64,000 nt of DNA from assembly GCA_013389015.1 (NCBI GenBank), contig JACAEE010000034.1:19170-83169 (forward strand), written 5' to 3'. Of this stretch, positions 27,372 to 35,873 are shown piece by piece (the stretch's first letter is position 1; each line of letters starts with the position of its first letter). This DNA comes from Hydrogenophilaceae bacterium (GTDB taxonomy: Bacteria > Pseudomonadota > Alphaproteobacteria > Caulobacterales > Aquidulcibacteraceae). Below the pieces are notes generated by a model. It saw only the letters and a program-made list of their open reading frames with translations. It was not told the origin of the DNA and did not search any database. The position numbers and the translations under genes were made by a program.

Positions 27372-27833
27372 ATGGCTCAGGATCTTTCCCCCCTCTACCG
27401 CACCCTCGTCGGCTTCGACCGGATTTCGAGCTTGCTCGATCAGGCCGCGCGCCTGGACGGCGCTCCGGGCTACCCGCCCTTCAATATCGAACAGACCGAC
27501 GAGAACGCCTTCCGCATCGAGCTGGCCGTGGCCGGCTTCGGCGAGGAGGACCTCTCGATCGAGTACAAGCAGAACATGCTGGTGGTCTCCGGCCGGAAGG
27601 CCCCGGTCGAAGAAGGCCGCCGCTACCTGCACCGCGGCATCGCCGAGCGCAGCTTCGAGCGCCGGTTCGGCCTCGCAGACCATGTGCGCGTCGACAAGGC
27701 GCGCCTCGAGAACGGCCTCTTGACCATCGATCTGGTGCGCGAACTGCCTGAAGCGCTCAAGCCCCGCAAGATCGAGATCGGCGCGGCGCCAAAGGCCAAG
27801 ACCCGCGTCGTCGCCAACGACGAAGCCGCGTAA
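27372..27833 (+). CDS. Small heat-shock protein Hsp20
   Basis: A 153-residue IbpA-type small chaperone that holds unfolding proteins for refolding by DnaK/ClpB. The alpha-crystallin domain covers about 33-130, with YPPFNIEQ, ELAVAGFGEEDL, GRKAP, the RSFERRFGL segment and the A-x-L-x-N-G-L motif (ARLENGLLTIDL). A short C-terminal tail carries KIEI, the IxI motif that binds neighbouring subunits. ATG 27372 is chosen for the AAGGAC six bases upstream and its place right after the thermometer; the open frame further upstream is non-coding in character. It is convergent with the M20 peptidase gene. Confidence 0.95.
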   Translation: MAQDLSPLYRTLVGFDRISSLLDQAARLDGAPGYPPFNIEQTDENAFRIELAVAGFGEEDLSIEYKQNMLVVSGRKAPVEEGRRYLHRGIAERSFERRFGLADHVRVDKARLENGLLTIDLVRELPEALKPRKIEIGAAPKAKTRVVANDEAA

Positions 27834-27856
27834 CCTCCCTCACCGTCCAACAGATT

Positions 27857-27884
27857 GGCGGCGCGCCTTCGCAAGCGCGCCGCC
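27857..27884. terminator. Hairpin between convergent hsp20 and peptidase genes
   Basis: GGCGGCGCGC/GCGCGCCGCC forms a perfect 10-bp stem with an 8-nt loop. No T-run, but its place between two convergent genes fits a two-way transcript end. Confidence 0.55.
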
Positions 27885-27911
27885 GCTTCGCGTCGCCGCA
27901 ACAATGCGGGG

Positions 27912-29246
27912 TCAGCGCGCGCTTTCGGTCGTCTCGCTCGCCGCGAACGCGCTCGGAGAGACCCGGTCGAGCGCGACCGCAAGCATTGCGCGCAGCCCGT
28001 TCTCCAGCGCCGGTTCATGCACGTAGAAGCGCGGGCTGTGGTTCGACGCCGCGTCGGCGACGCCCGGGGCATTGACCCCGAGCCAGAAATAAAAGCCGGG
28101 AACCTCGTTGGCGAAGAACGAGAAGTCCTCCGCGCCCATGATCGGGCGCCCAGGCTGCACCAGCTCTGCGCCAAGCGCGCGCCGAATCGCCGCCGTCCCC
28201 CGCGCCGTCGCGGCGGACTCATTCACCAACACCGGATAATTGCCCGGGTCCCAGGTCAGCTCGGCGGTCGCGCCGGAGGCCTGCGCGATCTCCTCGGCGG
28301 TGCGCCGGATGCGCGCCATGGCGTCGGTGCGCGCATCCGCGTTGAGCGTTCTGAGCGTGCCCCAGAGTTCGATGCTGTCGGGGATGATGTTGTTGCGCAC
28401 GCCGCCGCGGACGCGTCCGACGCTGATGATCACCGGGGTATCCACCGCGTTGATCTGGCGCGACGGGATCAGCTGCAGCGCCTGCGTGATCTGCGCCGCG
28501 ATGGTGATCGGATCGATCCCCTGGTGCGGGCGCGAGGCGTGCGTCTGGCGCCCGCGCACCACGATGCGCCACGCATCCGCACTCGCCATCATGCCGCCTT
28601 CGCCGACGAAAATGCGCCCGCCCTCCTGATTGCCGACATGCAGCCCGAACACGGCCTCCGGGCGCATGTCGCGGAAGAGGCCCTCCTTCAGCATGAGTTC
28701 GGCGCCGCCCTCCTCGCCGTCCGGCGCGCCTTCTTCCGCCGGCTGGAAGATGAACATGATCGTGCCCGCGATCTCGCTGCGCCGCTGCGCCAGCACCTCG
28801 GCCGCCGCCATCAGAATGGCGGTGTGCGCATCGTGCCCGCACGCATGCATGACGCCGACTTCTTCGCCGTTATATTGCGTGCGCACGCGCGAGCGGAACG
28901 GCACGTCCACCTCTTCCGTCACCGGCAGCGCGTCCATATCCGCGCGCAGCGCGATCACCGGCCCGGGCTGGCCGCCGCGCAGAATCCCAACGACGCCCGT
29001 GTGCGCCACGCCGGTGCGCACTTCGTCGAACCGCAGCGCTCTGAGATGCCGCGCCACCAGCGCCGCCGTGCGCGTTTCGCGGTTTCCCAGCTCCGGATTC
29101 TGATGGATGTCGCGCCGCCACGCGATCAGCCGCGGATTGACCGCTTCGATCGCCGCCTCGATCGCCGGCGAGAAGCCGGTCTCCTGCGCCGTCGCCGGCG
29201 CCGCCAGCGCCGCAAGCATCATCGCAATCATCAGCCTACGCATCAT
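27912..29246 (-). CDS. Exported M20 family amidohydrolase
   Basis: A 444-residue metallo-amidohydrolase of the M20D group (hippurate hydrolase/IAA-amino acid hydrolase-like). A Sec signal peptide ends near APATAQ (residue 20), so the enzyme acts in the periplasm. Metal and catalytic residues are seen in VMHACGHDAHTAI, FQPAEEG and GLHVGN; the C-terminal metal ligand is in IMGAEDFSFF. The dimerisation lid contains THASRPHQGIDP. Gene start ATGATG follows GGGAGAG. kdsD is 7 bp upstream on the same strand, so the two probably share a message. The substrate is an N-acyl amino acid or peptide, not further defined. Confidence 0.92.
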   Translation of the reverse strand: MMRRLMIAMMLAALAAPATAQETGFSPAIEAAIEAVNPRLIAWRRDIHQNPELGNRETRTAALVARHLRALRFDEVRTGVAHTGVVGILRGGQPGPVIALRADMDALPVTEEVDVPFRSRVRTQYNGEEVGVMHACGHDAHTAILMAAAEVLAQRRSEIAGTIMFIFQPAEEGAPDGEEGGAELMLKEGLFRDMRPEAVFGLHVGNQEGGRIFVGEGGMMASADAWRIVVRGRQTHASRPHQGIDPITIAAQITQALQLIPSRQINAVDTPVIISVGRVRGGVRNNIIPDSIELWGTLRTLNADARTDAMARIRRTAEEIAQASGATAELTWDPGNYPVLVNESAATARGTAAIRRALGAELVQPGRPIMGAEDFSFFANEVPGFYFWLGVNAPGVADAASNHSPRFYVHEPALENGLRAMLAVALDRVSPSAFAASETTESAR

Positions 29247-29253
29247 CTCTCCC

Positions 29254-30252
29254 TCACCGCACCCCGGCGCTCAACAGGTCGTGCATGTGCACCACCCCCA
29301 CCGGCGCGCCGTCGACCACGGCGAACAGCGCCGTGATCCGCTTTTCGTTCATCATCGCCACCGCGTCGGCAAGCGGCGCATCGGGCGAAATCGTTTTCGG
29401 ATTCGCCGTCATCAGCGCCCGCGCGGTCTTGGCGAACGCCGCCGCGTCGAGCTTGCGGCGGATGTCCCCGTCCGTGATCACGCCGACGAGCTTTCCCTTC
29501 TCCACCACGCCGACGCAGCCGATCCCGCCCTCGCTCACTTTCGCCAGCATGTCCTTCACCGGCAGGTCGGGCGCGATCAGCGGCAGCGCGCCGCCCGTCC
29601 GCATCACGTCGCGCACATGCTTCAGCATCGCGCCCAGCCGCCCGCCGGGATGGATCGCGCGGAAATCCTTCGCCGTGAACCCCGCCGCGCGCAAAAGCGC
29701 GATCGCCAGCGCATCGCCGAGCGCCAGGCACATCGTCGTCGACGTCGTCGGCGCGGGCGCATTGTCGTCCGCCTCGCCCAGATCGGGCAGCGCCAGCACG
29801 ATGTCGCTGTCCTTCGCCAGCGTCGATTCCGCGCGGAACGTCATCGCGATCAGCGGAATGTGCAGCCGCCGGCAATGGTGCACGAGGTCGGTCAGTTCAT
29901 GGCTCTCGCCCCCGCGCGAGATCGCCAGCACGCAATCCTGCGGCGTGATCATGCCGAGATCGCCATGGCTGGCCTCGCCCGGATGCACGAACATCGCCGG
30001 GCGCCCGGTGGAGGCGAGCGTCGCCGCGATCTTGCGCGCGATATGGCCCGACTTGCCCATGCCGGTGATGATCGCCCGCCCGCGCGCGGCCTGCAGCGTC
30101 TCCGCGGCCCGCACGAAGGCGCCCGCCATCGGCCCCTCGATCGCCGCCGCCAGCGCCTCCAGCGCCTTCGCCTCCGCCAGCGCCACCTCCTTCCCCGACG
30201 CGATCGCGGCGGCGGGATCGAGGGACGCGGACGCCTTGGCCTTGCTGCTCAT
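29254..30252 (-). CDS. kdsD: Arabinose-5-phosphate isomerase (KdsD)
   Basis: A 332-residue KdsD, which turns ribulose 5-phosphate into arabinose 5-phosphate, the first step to Kdo for LPS. The SIS domain (about 40-185) has GMGKSGHIARKIAATLASTG and the active-site region HPGEASHGDLGM; ISRGGESHEL follows. Then GDALAIALL and two CBS domains (about 205-330), with ITDGDIRRKL. ATG 30252 is chosen with AGGGG upstream. It is divergent from kdsA, which uses its product, and is followed by the M20 peptidase gene. Confidence 0.95.
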   Translation of the reverse strand: MSSKAKASASLDPAAAIASGKEVALAEAKALEALAAAIEGPMAGAFVRAAETLQAARGRAIITGMGKSGHIARKIAATLASTGRPAMFVHPGEASHGDLGMITPQDCVLAISRGGESHELTDLVHHCRRLHIPLIAMTFRAESTLAKDSDIVLALPDLGEADDNAPAPTTSTTMCLALGDALAIALLRAAGFTAKDFRAIHPGGRLGAMLKHVRDVMRTGGALPLIAPDLPVKDMLAKVSEGGIGCVGVVEKGKLVGVITDGDIRRKLDAAAFAKTARALMTANPKTISPDAPLADAVAMMNEKRITALFAVVDGAPVGVVHMHDLLSAGVR

Positions 30253-30300
30253 CCCCTGCTTTTCGCCCGCCCTGGACGCCTTGTCACGCGCCAGCCATGG

Positions 30301-30329
30301 TTGAGGGAACGGCTCCCGCGGCCTATGTC
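30301..30329 (+). promoter_or_regulatory. Predicted kdsA promoter
   Basis: TTGAGG (30301-30306) and TATGTC (30324-30329) are separated by 17 bp, in the divergent kdsD-kdsA gap, 20 bp before the kdsA start codon. Confidence 0.5.
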
Positions 30330-30348
30330 CCCGCCCAAGAGGACCCCA

Positions 30349-31200
30349 ATGACCAGCCCGAACCCCGTCGTCCGCGTGGGCGAAACCGTCTCCATCGGCA
30401 ATAATCTGCCGCTCGCCTTCATCTGCGGCCCTTGCCAGATGGAAAGCCGCGGCCACGCCTTGGAGACGGCCGAATTCCTGAAGGGCGTGTTCGACCGCGC
30501 CGGCGCCGGCTTCATCTATAAGACGAGCTACGACAAGGCGAACCGCTCGAGCCTTTCCACCAAGCGCGGCGCCGGCCTCGACGCCGCCGCCCCCGTGTTC
30601 GAAGAAATCCGCGCCAAGCTCGGAATCCCGGTGCTCACCGACGTCCACCTCCCCGAGCATTGCGCCGAAGTCGCGCAGGTCGTGGACGTGCTGCAGATCC
30701 CCGCCTTCCTCTGCCGCCAGACCGACCTCCTCGTCGCCGCCGCCAAGACCGGCAAGCCGATCAATGTCAAGAAGGGCCAGTTCCTCGCGCCCTGGGACAT
30801 GAAGAACGTGATCGGCAAGATCACCGGCTCCGGCAACGCCAACGTAATGGCCTGCGAGCGGGGCGCGAGCTTCGGCTACAATACGCTCGTCTCCGACATG
30901 CGCGCGCTGCCGATCATGAAGAGCTTCGGCGCGCCCGTCGTGTTCGACGCGACGCACTCCGTGCAGCAGCCGGGCGGCCAGGGGGACCGCTCCGGCGGCG
31001 AACGCCAGTTCGTGCCGGTGCTCGCGCGCGCCGCCGTGGCCATCGGCGTCGCCGCCGTCTTCATCGAAAGCCATCCGGACCCGGACAATGCGCCCAGCGA
31101 CGGCCCCAACATGGTCCCGTTCGCCGAACTCGAAGCCCTCGTGAACGATCTGACGGCGTTCGACCGGCTTGCGAAGCAATCGGCGATCGCCGCGGAATAG
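30349..31200 (+). CDS. kdsA: 3-deoxy-8-phosphooctulonate synthase
   Basis: A 283-residue Kdo-8-phosphate synthase. It joins arabinose 5-phosphate and phosphoenolpyruvate in the cytoplasm to make the Kdo precursor. Family marks are FICGPCQMESR, KTSYDKANRSS, VLTDVHLPE, PAFLCRQTDLLVAAA, INVKKGQFLAPWDMKNV and the C-terminal ESHPDPDNAPSDGPNM. The segment KKGQFLAPWDM together with no metal Cys at the first motif position suggests the metal-independent class (Asn where the metal enzyme has Cys). ATG 30349 with AGAGGA upstream. It forms a Kdo unit with divergent kdsD. Confidence 0.97.
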   Translation: MTSPNPVVRVGETVSIGNNLPLAFICGPCQMESRGHALETAEFLKGVFDRAGAGFIYKTSYDKANRSSLSTKRGAGLDAAAPVFEEIRAKLGIPVLTDVHLPEHCAEVAQVVDVLQIPAFLCRQTDLLVAAAKTGKPINVKKGQFLAPWDMKNVIGKITGSGNANVMACERGASFGYNTLVSDMRALPIMKSFGAPVVFDATHSVQQPGGQGDRSGGERQFVPVLARAAVAIGVAAVFIESHPDPDNAPSDGPNMVPFAELEALVNDLTAFDRLAKQSAIAAE

Positions 31201-31204
31201 CGCC

Positions 31205-31930
31205 GTGGCGCGCCCGCTCGTCCAGGCCCGCTACGAGCGCTCGATCGCCATCGGGAATGGCGGACGGGTCTCGATCCTTGAGGACTGGCCGTCCGCGGAT
31301 TTGCGTGACGCGGGCGGAAACATGCGCGCGCGCGCCGGCTATGTCTTCGCCCATGGCGCCGGCTCGGATATGCGCCATGCCTCCATGACCGCGCTCGCCG
31401 AAGGCCTCGCCGCGCGCGGCGTAGCGAGCCTGCGGTACAATTTTCCGTATACGGAGAATGGGGGAAGGCGTCCCGATCCGCCGAGGATCGCCCACGCCGC
31501 CGTCCGCGCCGCGGCGGACGAAGCCGCCAAGCTCATGCCCGGCCTCCCCCTCTTCGCCGGCGGGCGCTCCTTCGGCGGGCGCATGACGAGCCAGGCGCAG
31601 GCGCTCGAGCCGCTCCCCAACGTCCGCGGCCTCATCTTCTTCGCCTTCCCGCTCCATCCCGCCGGCAAACCCTCCGACGAGCGCGCCAAGCACCTCGACG
31701 ACGTGCGCATCCCCATGCTCTTCCTGCAAGGAACCCGCGACGACCTCGCCCATCTCGATCTGCTCGCGCCCGTGGTGAAACGCCTCGGCGACCGCGCAAC
31801 CCTCAAGCTCTATGACGACGCCGACCACTCCTTCCATGTCCGCGCCAAGGTCGCCGGCCGCACGGACGCCGAGGTGCGCGAAGAGATGCTTGACGACGCC
31901 GCCGCCTGGATCGACAGCGTGATCGCATGA
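31205..31930 (+). CDS. Alpha/beta hydrolase of the KANL3/Tex30 type
   Basis: A 241-residue serine-hydrolase-fold protein. AHGAGSDMRH (oxyanion loop), FAGGRSFGGRM (nucleophile elbow GRSFGG), FLQGTRDDLAHLD (acid loop) and DADHSFHV (His) match the KANL3/Tex30 hydrolase group. It starts with GTG 31205, 4 bp after the kdsA stop, and ends overlapping the glycosyltransferase ATG by 4 bp, so kdsA, this gene and the glycosyltransferase form one operon. The substrate is unknown; the operon suggests a link with LPS or envelope but this is weak. Confidence 0.82.
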   Translation: MARPLVQARYERSIAIGNGGRVSILEDWPSADLRDAGGNMRARAGYVFAHGAGSDMRHASMTALAEGLAARGVASLRYNFPYTENGGRRPDPPRIAHAAVRAAADEAAKLMPGLPLFAGGRSFGGRMTSQAQALEPLPNVRGLIFFAFPLHPAGKPSDERAKHLDDVRIPMLFLQGTRDDLAHLDLLAPVVKRLGDRATLKLYDDADHSFHVRAKVAGRTDAEVREEMLDDAAAWIDSVIA

Positions 31931-32961
31931 AAGTTCTCCACGTCATCGCCGGCGCCAAGGACGGCGGCGCCGAGAGCATCATGCGCGATGCGGTCGTGGC
32001 GCTGGCCGAGGCCGGGGTCGCACAATATGTCGTCACCCGCGCGCACAACAAGACGCGCCTTGCCGAATTCGCGGCGCTCGACGTGCCGGTGACGCTCGCC
32101 CAGTTCGACAATTTCTGGCGCGTTCCGACGAGCCTCGCCGTCCAGCATGCGGTCGATGTGTTCCAGCCGGACGTCTGTCATTACTGGATGGCGCGCGCGG
32201 GCACTTTCGCCAAGCGTTCGCTCCGTGCACGGAGCATCGGCTGGTACGGCGATTATTACAAGCTCCGCCGCTTCAGGAATTGCGCCTGGCACGCCGCGAT
32301 GACGCCCGACATCGTCCGCTACATCAAGGGCGAGGGCGTGCCGGAGGATCGCGTCGTCCTGCTCGATTCGTACGCCAATCTCGCGCCTGCGACGCCCACG
32401 CCGCGCGCGAGCCTCGACACGCCCGACGGCGCCCCCGCCATCCTCGCGCTCGGGCGCCTGCACAAGGTGAAAGCGTTCGACATCCTGCTCGACGCCGTCG
32501 CCGGCCTGCCCGGCGCCTATCTCTGGATCGCAGGAACCGGCCCTGAAGAGGCGGCCCTCAAGGCTCAGGCCGACAAGCTCAAGATCGCCGACCGCGTCCG
32601 CTTTCTCGGCTGGCGCGAGGATCGCGCCGCGCTCATGGCCGCGTGCGACATCATCGCCTTCCCCTCGCGCTACGAGCCCTTCGGCAACGTCACCATCGAG
32701 GCCTGGGCGGCTGGCAGGCCGCTCGTCGTCGCCGACGCCGCCGGCCCGGCGCAGACCGTGACCAACGAGCATGACGCGCTGCTCGTGCCGAAGGACAATG
32801 TGGCGGCCCTGCGCGCCGCGCTCGCGCGCGTGATCGGCGACAAGGCCCTGGCGCAGAAGCTCGTCGAAAACGGAACCGGCTCTTACGAGGCCCGCTTCAC
32901 CAAAGCCGCCTTCGTCAAAGCCGCCACCGACCTCTACGCCCGCGTCATCGCCAGCGCGTGA
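31927..32961 (+). CDS. GT4-type glycosyltransferase
   Basis: A 344-residue GT-B fold, retaining glycosyltransferase of the GT4 group. The N-terminal domain has the glycine loop HVIAGAKDGGAES; the C-terminal donor domain has ILALGRLHKVKAFDILLDA, FLGWREDRAALMAACDI and the E-x7-E motif in EPFGNVTIEAWAAGRP. It is cytoplasmic or peripherally bound. It is translated from an ATG overlapping the upstream hydrolase stop. The location after kdsA suggests addition of a sugar to the LPS core or another surface glycan; the sugar cannot be told. Confidence 0.9.
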   Translation: MKVLHVIAGAKDGGAESIMRDAVVALAEAGVAQYVVTRAHNKTRLAEFAALDVPVTLAQFDNFWRVPTSLAVQHAVDVFQPDVCHYWMARAGTFAKRSLRARSIGWYGDYYKLRRFRNCAWHAAMTPDIVRYIKGEGVPEDRVVLLDSYANLAPATPTPRASLDTPDGAPAILALGRLHKVKAFDILLDAVAGLPGAYLWIAGTGPEEAALKAQADKLKIADRVRFLGWREDRAALMAACDIIAFPSRYEPFGNVTIEAWAAGRPLVVADAAGPAQTVTNEHDALLVPKDNVAALRAALARVIGDKALAQKLVENGTGSYEARFTKAAFVKAATDLYARVIASA

Positions 32962-32989
32962 AGTCTTCCGCGCACATGAGCCGCGCCCC

Positions 32990-33436
32990 TCAGCCGGCGC
33001 GCGTCTCCCACGCCGCGATGAAATCGGCGTTCAGAGCCCGCGCTTCCGCCTCCATCAGGCCGACCTCAACCGTGATTCCCGCGCGCGCCAGCAAGTCGAT
33101 CCCCGCGCCCGAGGCGTTGGGGTGCGGATCGCGGCACGCGATCACCACGCGGGCGACGCCCGCGTCACGCAGGCGCTGCGCGCAGCTTGCGGCGCCCGTC
33201 GAGCGCAGCGCGCACGGCTCCAACGTCACGAACGCGTCTGCGCCGTGCGCGGCGGCGCCTGCGGCGTCGAGTGCAATCTCTTCAGCATGCGGGCGCCCGC
33301 CAGCGCCCGTCGCGCCTTCGCCGACCACCGCTCCGTCCTTCACGATCACGCACCCGACGGCGGGGTTGGGCGCGGTCTTCCCCGCCATCTGCGCCGCCAG
33401 CGCCAGCGCCCGCGCCATGTGCGCATGATCGCTCAT
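32990..33436 (-). CDS. Stand-alone RibD-type deaminase domain protein
   Basis: A 148-residue cytidine-deaminase-fold protein that matches only the N-terminal deaminase half of RibD. Zn ligands and catalytic Glu are in RPHAEEIAL, and the second ligand pair is in TLEPCALRSTGAASC. APNPAVGCVIVKDG is the RibD-type substrate loop. RibD normally continues with a reductase domain for riboflavin synthesis; here the gene simply ends. The second motif differs from the usual EPC.H.GRTPPC, so specificity may differ. ATG 33436 with GAGGCG upstream; it lies 4 bp after gpmA on the same strand. Confidence 0.85.
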   Translation of the reverse strand: MSDHAHMARALALAAQMAGKTAPNPAVGCVIVKDGAVVGEGATGAGGRPHAEEIALDAAGAAAHGADAFVTLEPCALRSTGAASCAQRLRDAGVARVVIACRDPHPNASGAGIDLLARAGITVEVGLMEAEARALNADFIAAWETRAG

Positions 33437-33440
33437 CGCC

Positions 33441-34148
33441 TCATCCCGGCAGCTTCTCGGCGCGCGCTTCATCGAGATAGCGCGCGCCGCGCGGCTTGAG
33501 CGCATCGTCGAGTTCGATCAGCAGCGGATTGCCGGTCGGGATCTCCACGTTCACGATCGCATCGGCCGCCACGTCGAACAGAAGCTTCACGATCGCGCGC
33601 AGCGAATTGCCGTGCGCCGCGACGATCAGATTCTTCCCCGCCTTGAGATCGGGAACGATCGCGCCGTCCCAATACGGGATCACCCGCTCGAGCGTCGTCT
33701 TCAGCGATTCCGTGTTCGGGATCGCCGCGCCGGCATAGCGCCGGTCGCGCGCGAAATCATACTCTCCGCCGGGCGCAAGCGGCGGCGGCGCCACGTCATA
33801 ACTGCGCCGCCAGACCTTCACCTGCTCGTCGCCGTGCTTCGCCGCCGTCTCAGCCTTGTTGAGCCCGGTGAGCCCGCCATAATGGCGCTCGTTGAGCCGC
33901 CAATCCTTCGCCACCGGCAGCCAGTTGAGATCAGCGGCTTCGAGCGCGAGATTGCCGGTGCGGATCGCGCGGGTGAGCACGGACGTGTGCATCTTGTCGA
34001 ACGCCGCCCCGCACGCAGCGAGCAGCGCTCCCGAACGGCGCGCCTGCGCCTCGCCCTCAGCGGTGAGATCCACGTCCACCCAGCCGGTGAACCGATTTTC
34101 CAGATTCCACCGGCTTTGGCCGTGGCGCAAAAGAGCAAGATGCGGCAT
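33441..34148 (-). CDS. gpmA: 2,3-bisphosphoglycerate-dependent phosphoglycerate mutase
   Basis: A 235-residue dPGM, which interconverts 3- and 2-phosphoglycerate in glycolysis and gluconeogenesis. The phosphohistidine is His9 in LLRHGQS, followed by NRFTGW, DLTAEGEAQA, TSVLTRAIRT, the acid in LNERHYGGLTGLNK and the second His in IVAAHGNSLRA. Length matches the short bacterial form (slightly reduced in the middle). AAGGG lies about 9 bp upstream of the ATG. It is followed at once by the deaminase gene, likely one operon. Confidence 0.96.
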   Translation of the reverse strand: MPHLALLRHGQSRWNLENRFTGWVDVDLTAEGEAQARRSGALLAACGAAFDKMHTSVLTRAIRTGNLALEAADLNWLPVAKDWRLNERHYGGLTGLNKAETAAKHGDEQVKVWRRSYDVAPPPLAPGGEYDFARDRRYAGAAIPNTESLKTTLERVIPYWDGAIVPDLKAGKNLIVAAHGNSLRAIVKLLFDVAADAIVNVEIPTGNPLLIELDDALKPRGARYLDEARAEKLPG

Positions 34149-34346
34149 GAGTTTCGCCCTTAAGGGTAAATGGATAAAAGGTCGAGCGCGTCCGGTTTTG
34201 GGGCGATTTCGAGCGCCGGGGGAAGCGGGGTTTCACCCGTTCGCGCGGCGCCTTCGAGGCGTTGCACTTTTTGCGCTTCTGTCTCAAGAGAGCGCCGTCG
34301 CGTCACGATGACCGGAAGCACAGCACGCTAGCCCGAGAGGCCGAGG

Positions 34347-35870
34347 ATGGAACGAGCGCCCCGCGCCGAGCTCGCGGCGAACACCTATGAATTCGAGACT
34401 GTCGCGCTCGTGAAGCCGACCGGCTTTCGCGAATACGACGCGCGCTGGTGGTTCGGCGCCCCCGGTGCGACGAAAGCGCCGGAGCTCAACCTGCTGGGCG
34501 TCCAGGCGCTGGGCCGCGGGCTCGGCGCGCTGGCCCACGAAATGGGCGTGAAGCCCCAGATCGTGGTCGGCCACGACTATCGCGCCTATTCGCTCTCCAT
34601 CAAGCAGGCGCTGACGCTCGGCCTCATCCAGGCGGGCATGGAAGTGCACGATATCGGCCTGGCGCTCTCGCCGGTGGCGTATTTCGCACAATTCGCGCTC
34701 GACGTGCCGTGCGTGGCGATGGTGACGGCCTCGCATAACGAGAACGGCTGGACGGGCGTGAAAATGGGCGTCGATCCCCCGCTCACTTTCGGGCCGGACG
34801 AAATGTCGCGCCTCAAAGAGATCGTGCTCGCCGGCGAGGGCCAGTCGCGCACCGGCGGGGGCTATCTGCGCGTCGACGGGATGCGCGAACGCTATCTCGC
34901 CGACGTCTCGGGCAAGCTGAAGCTCTCCCGCCCGCTCAAGGTCGTGGCCGCATGCGGCAACGGCACCGCCGGCGCCTTCGCCCCCGAAGCGCTGCGCCGC
35001 ATGGGCGCCGAGGTGGTCGAACTCCATTGCGATCTCGATTGGCGCTTCCCGCACTACAACGCCAATCCCGAAGACAAGGAAATGCTGCATGACATGGCCG
35101 CGGCCGTGAAGCGGCATGGCGCGGATCTCGCGCTCGGCTTCGACGGCGACGGCGATCGCTGCGGCGTGGTGGATGACGAAGGCGAGGAGATTTTCGCCGA
35201 CAAAGTCGGCCTCATGCTCGCCCGCGATCTCTCGCAGCAGCACAAGGGCGCGCGCTTCGTGGTGGACGTGAAATCGACCGGCCTCTTCGAGATCGATCCG
35301 GTGCTGCGCGCGAACGGCGCCGCGGTCGATTACTGGAAAACGGGCCATTCCTACATCAAGCGCCGCACCACCGAGCTGCAGGCCCTCGCCGGCTTCGAGA
35401 AGAGCGGCCACTTCTTCTTCCGCGAGCCGATCGGCCTGGGCTACGACGACGGGATCGTCGCCGCCGGCGCCGTCCTCGCCATGCTCGATCGGAATCCCGG
35501 CAAGAGGCTCTCGGACCTGCGCAAGGCGCTGCCCGTCTCATTCACCTCGCTCACCATGAGCCCGCACTGCGACGACGAGAAGAAATACGCCGTCGTCGAC
35601 GCCGTCGTCGCGCAATATCAAAAGCTCGCCGGCGAGGGGGGAACGATCGAGGGCCGCGCCATTCGCGCCGTCAACACCGTGAACGGCGCCCGCGTCACCC
35701 TGGAGGACGGCTCCTGGGTGCTGGTGCGCGCCTCCTCGAACAAGCCCGAACTCGTCGTCGTCGTCGAAAGCATGAAGGACGCCGACGATATGAAGGCGCT
35801 GTTCCGCAATGAAGTGAAACCTCGTCTCGCGCGCTTCGGAGAAGTCGGCGCCTACAATCAGGAGATTTGA
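34347..35870 (+). CDS. Phosphomannomutase/phosphoglucomutase family enzyme
   Basis: A 507-residue alpha-D-phosphohexomutase of the AlgC/ManB type, moving phosphate between C6 and C1 of mannose or glucose. The phosphoserine is Ser129 in MVTASHNENGWTG; metal-binding DGDGDR is at 266-271; the sugar loop is EKSGHFFF and the C-terminal phosphate-binding loop is VRASSNKPELVVV. The N-terminus is longer than usual. A CTAGCC -10-like element lies 18 bp upstream of ATG. ugd follows 3 bp later; glucose 1-phosphate made here can give UDP-glucose for Ugd. GDP-mannose precursor is the other likely product. Confidence 0.93.
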   Translation: MERAPRAELAANTYEFETVALVKPTGFREYDARWWFGAPGATKAPELNLLGVQALGRGLGALAHEMGVKPQIVVGHDYRAYSLSIKQALTLGLIQAGMEVHDIGLALSPVAYFAQFALDVPCVAMVTASHNENGWTGVKMGVDPPLTFGPDEMSRLKEIVLAGEGQSRTGGGYLRVDGMRERYLADVSGKLKLSRPLKVVAACGNGTAGAFAPEALRRMGAEVVELHCDLDWRFPHYNANPEDKEMLHDMAAAVKRHGADLALGFDGDGDRCGVVDDEGEEIFADKVGLMLARDLSQQHKGARFVVDVKSTGLFEIDPVLRANGAAVDYWKTGHSYIKRRTTELQALAGFEKSGHFFFREPIGLGYDDGIVAAGAVLAMLDRNPGKRLSDLRKALPVSFTSLTMSPHCDDEKKYAVVDAVVAQYQKLAGEGGTIEGRAIRAVNTVNGARVTLEDGSWVLVRASSNKPELVVVVESMKDADDMKALFRNEVKPRLARFGEVGAYNQEI

Positions 35871-35873
35871 TCC

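Noticed and set aside
29107..30348. Upstream extension of the kdsA frame
   Set aside because: It overlaps kdsD entirely on the other strand and is not conserved; ATG 30349 with AGAGGA and a promoter is the proper start.
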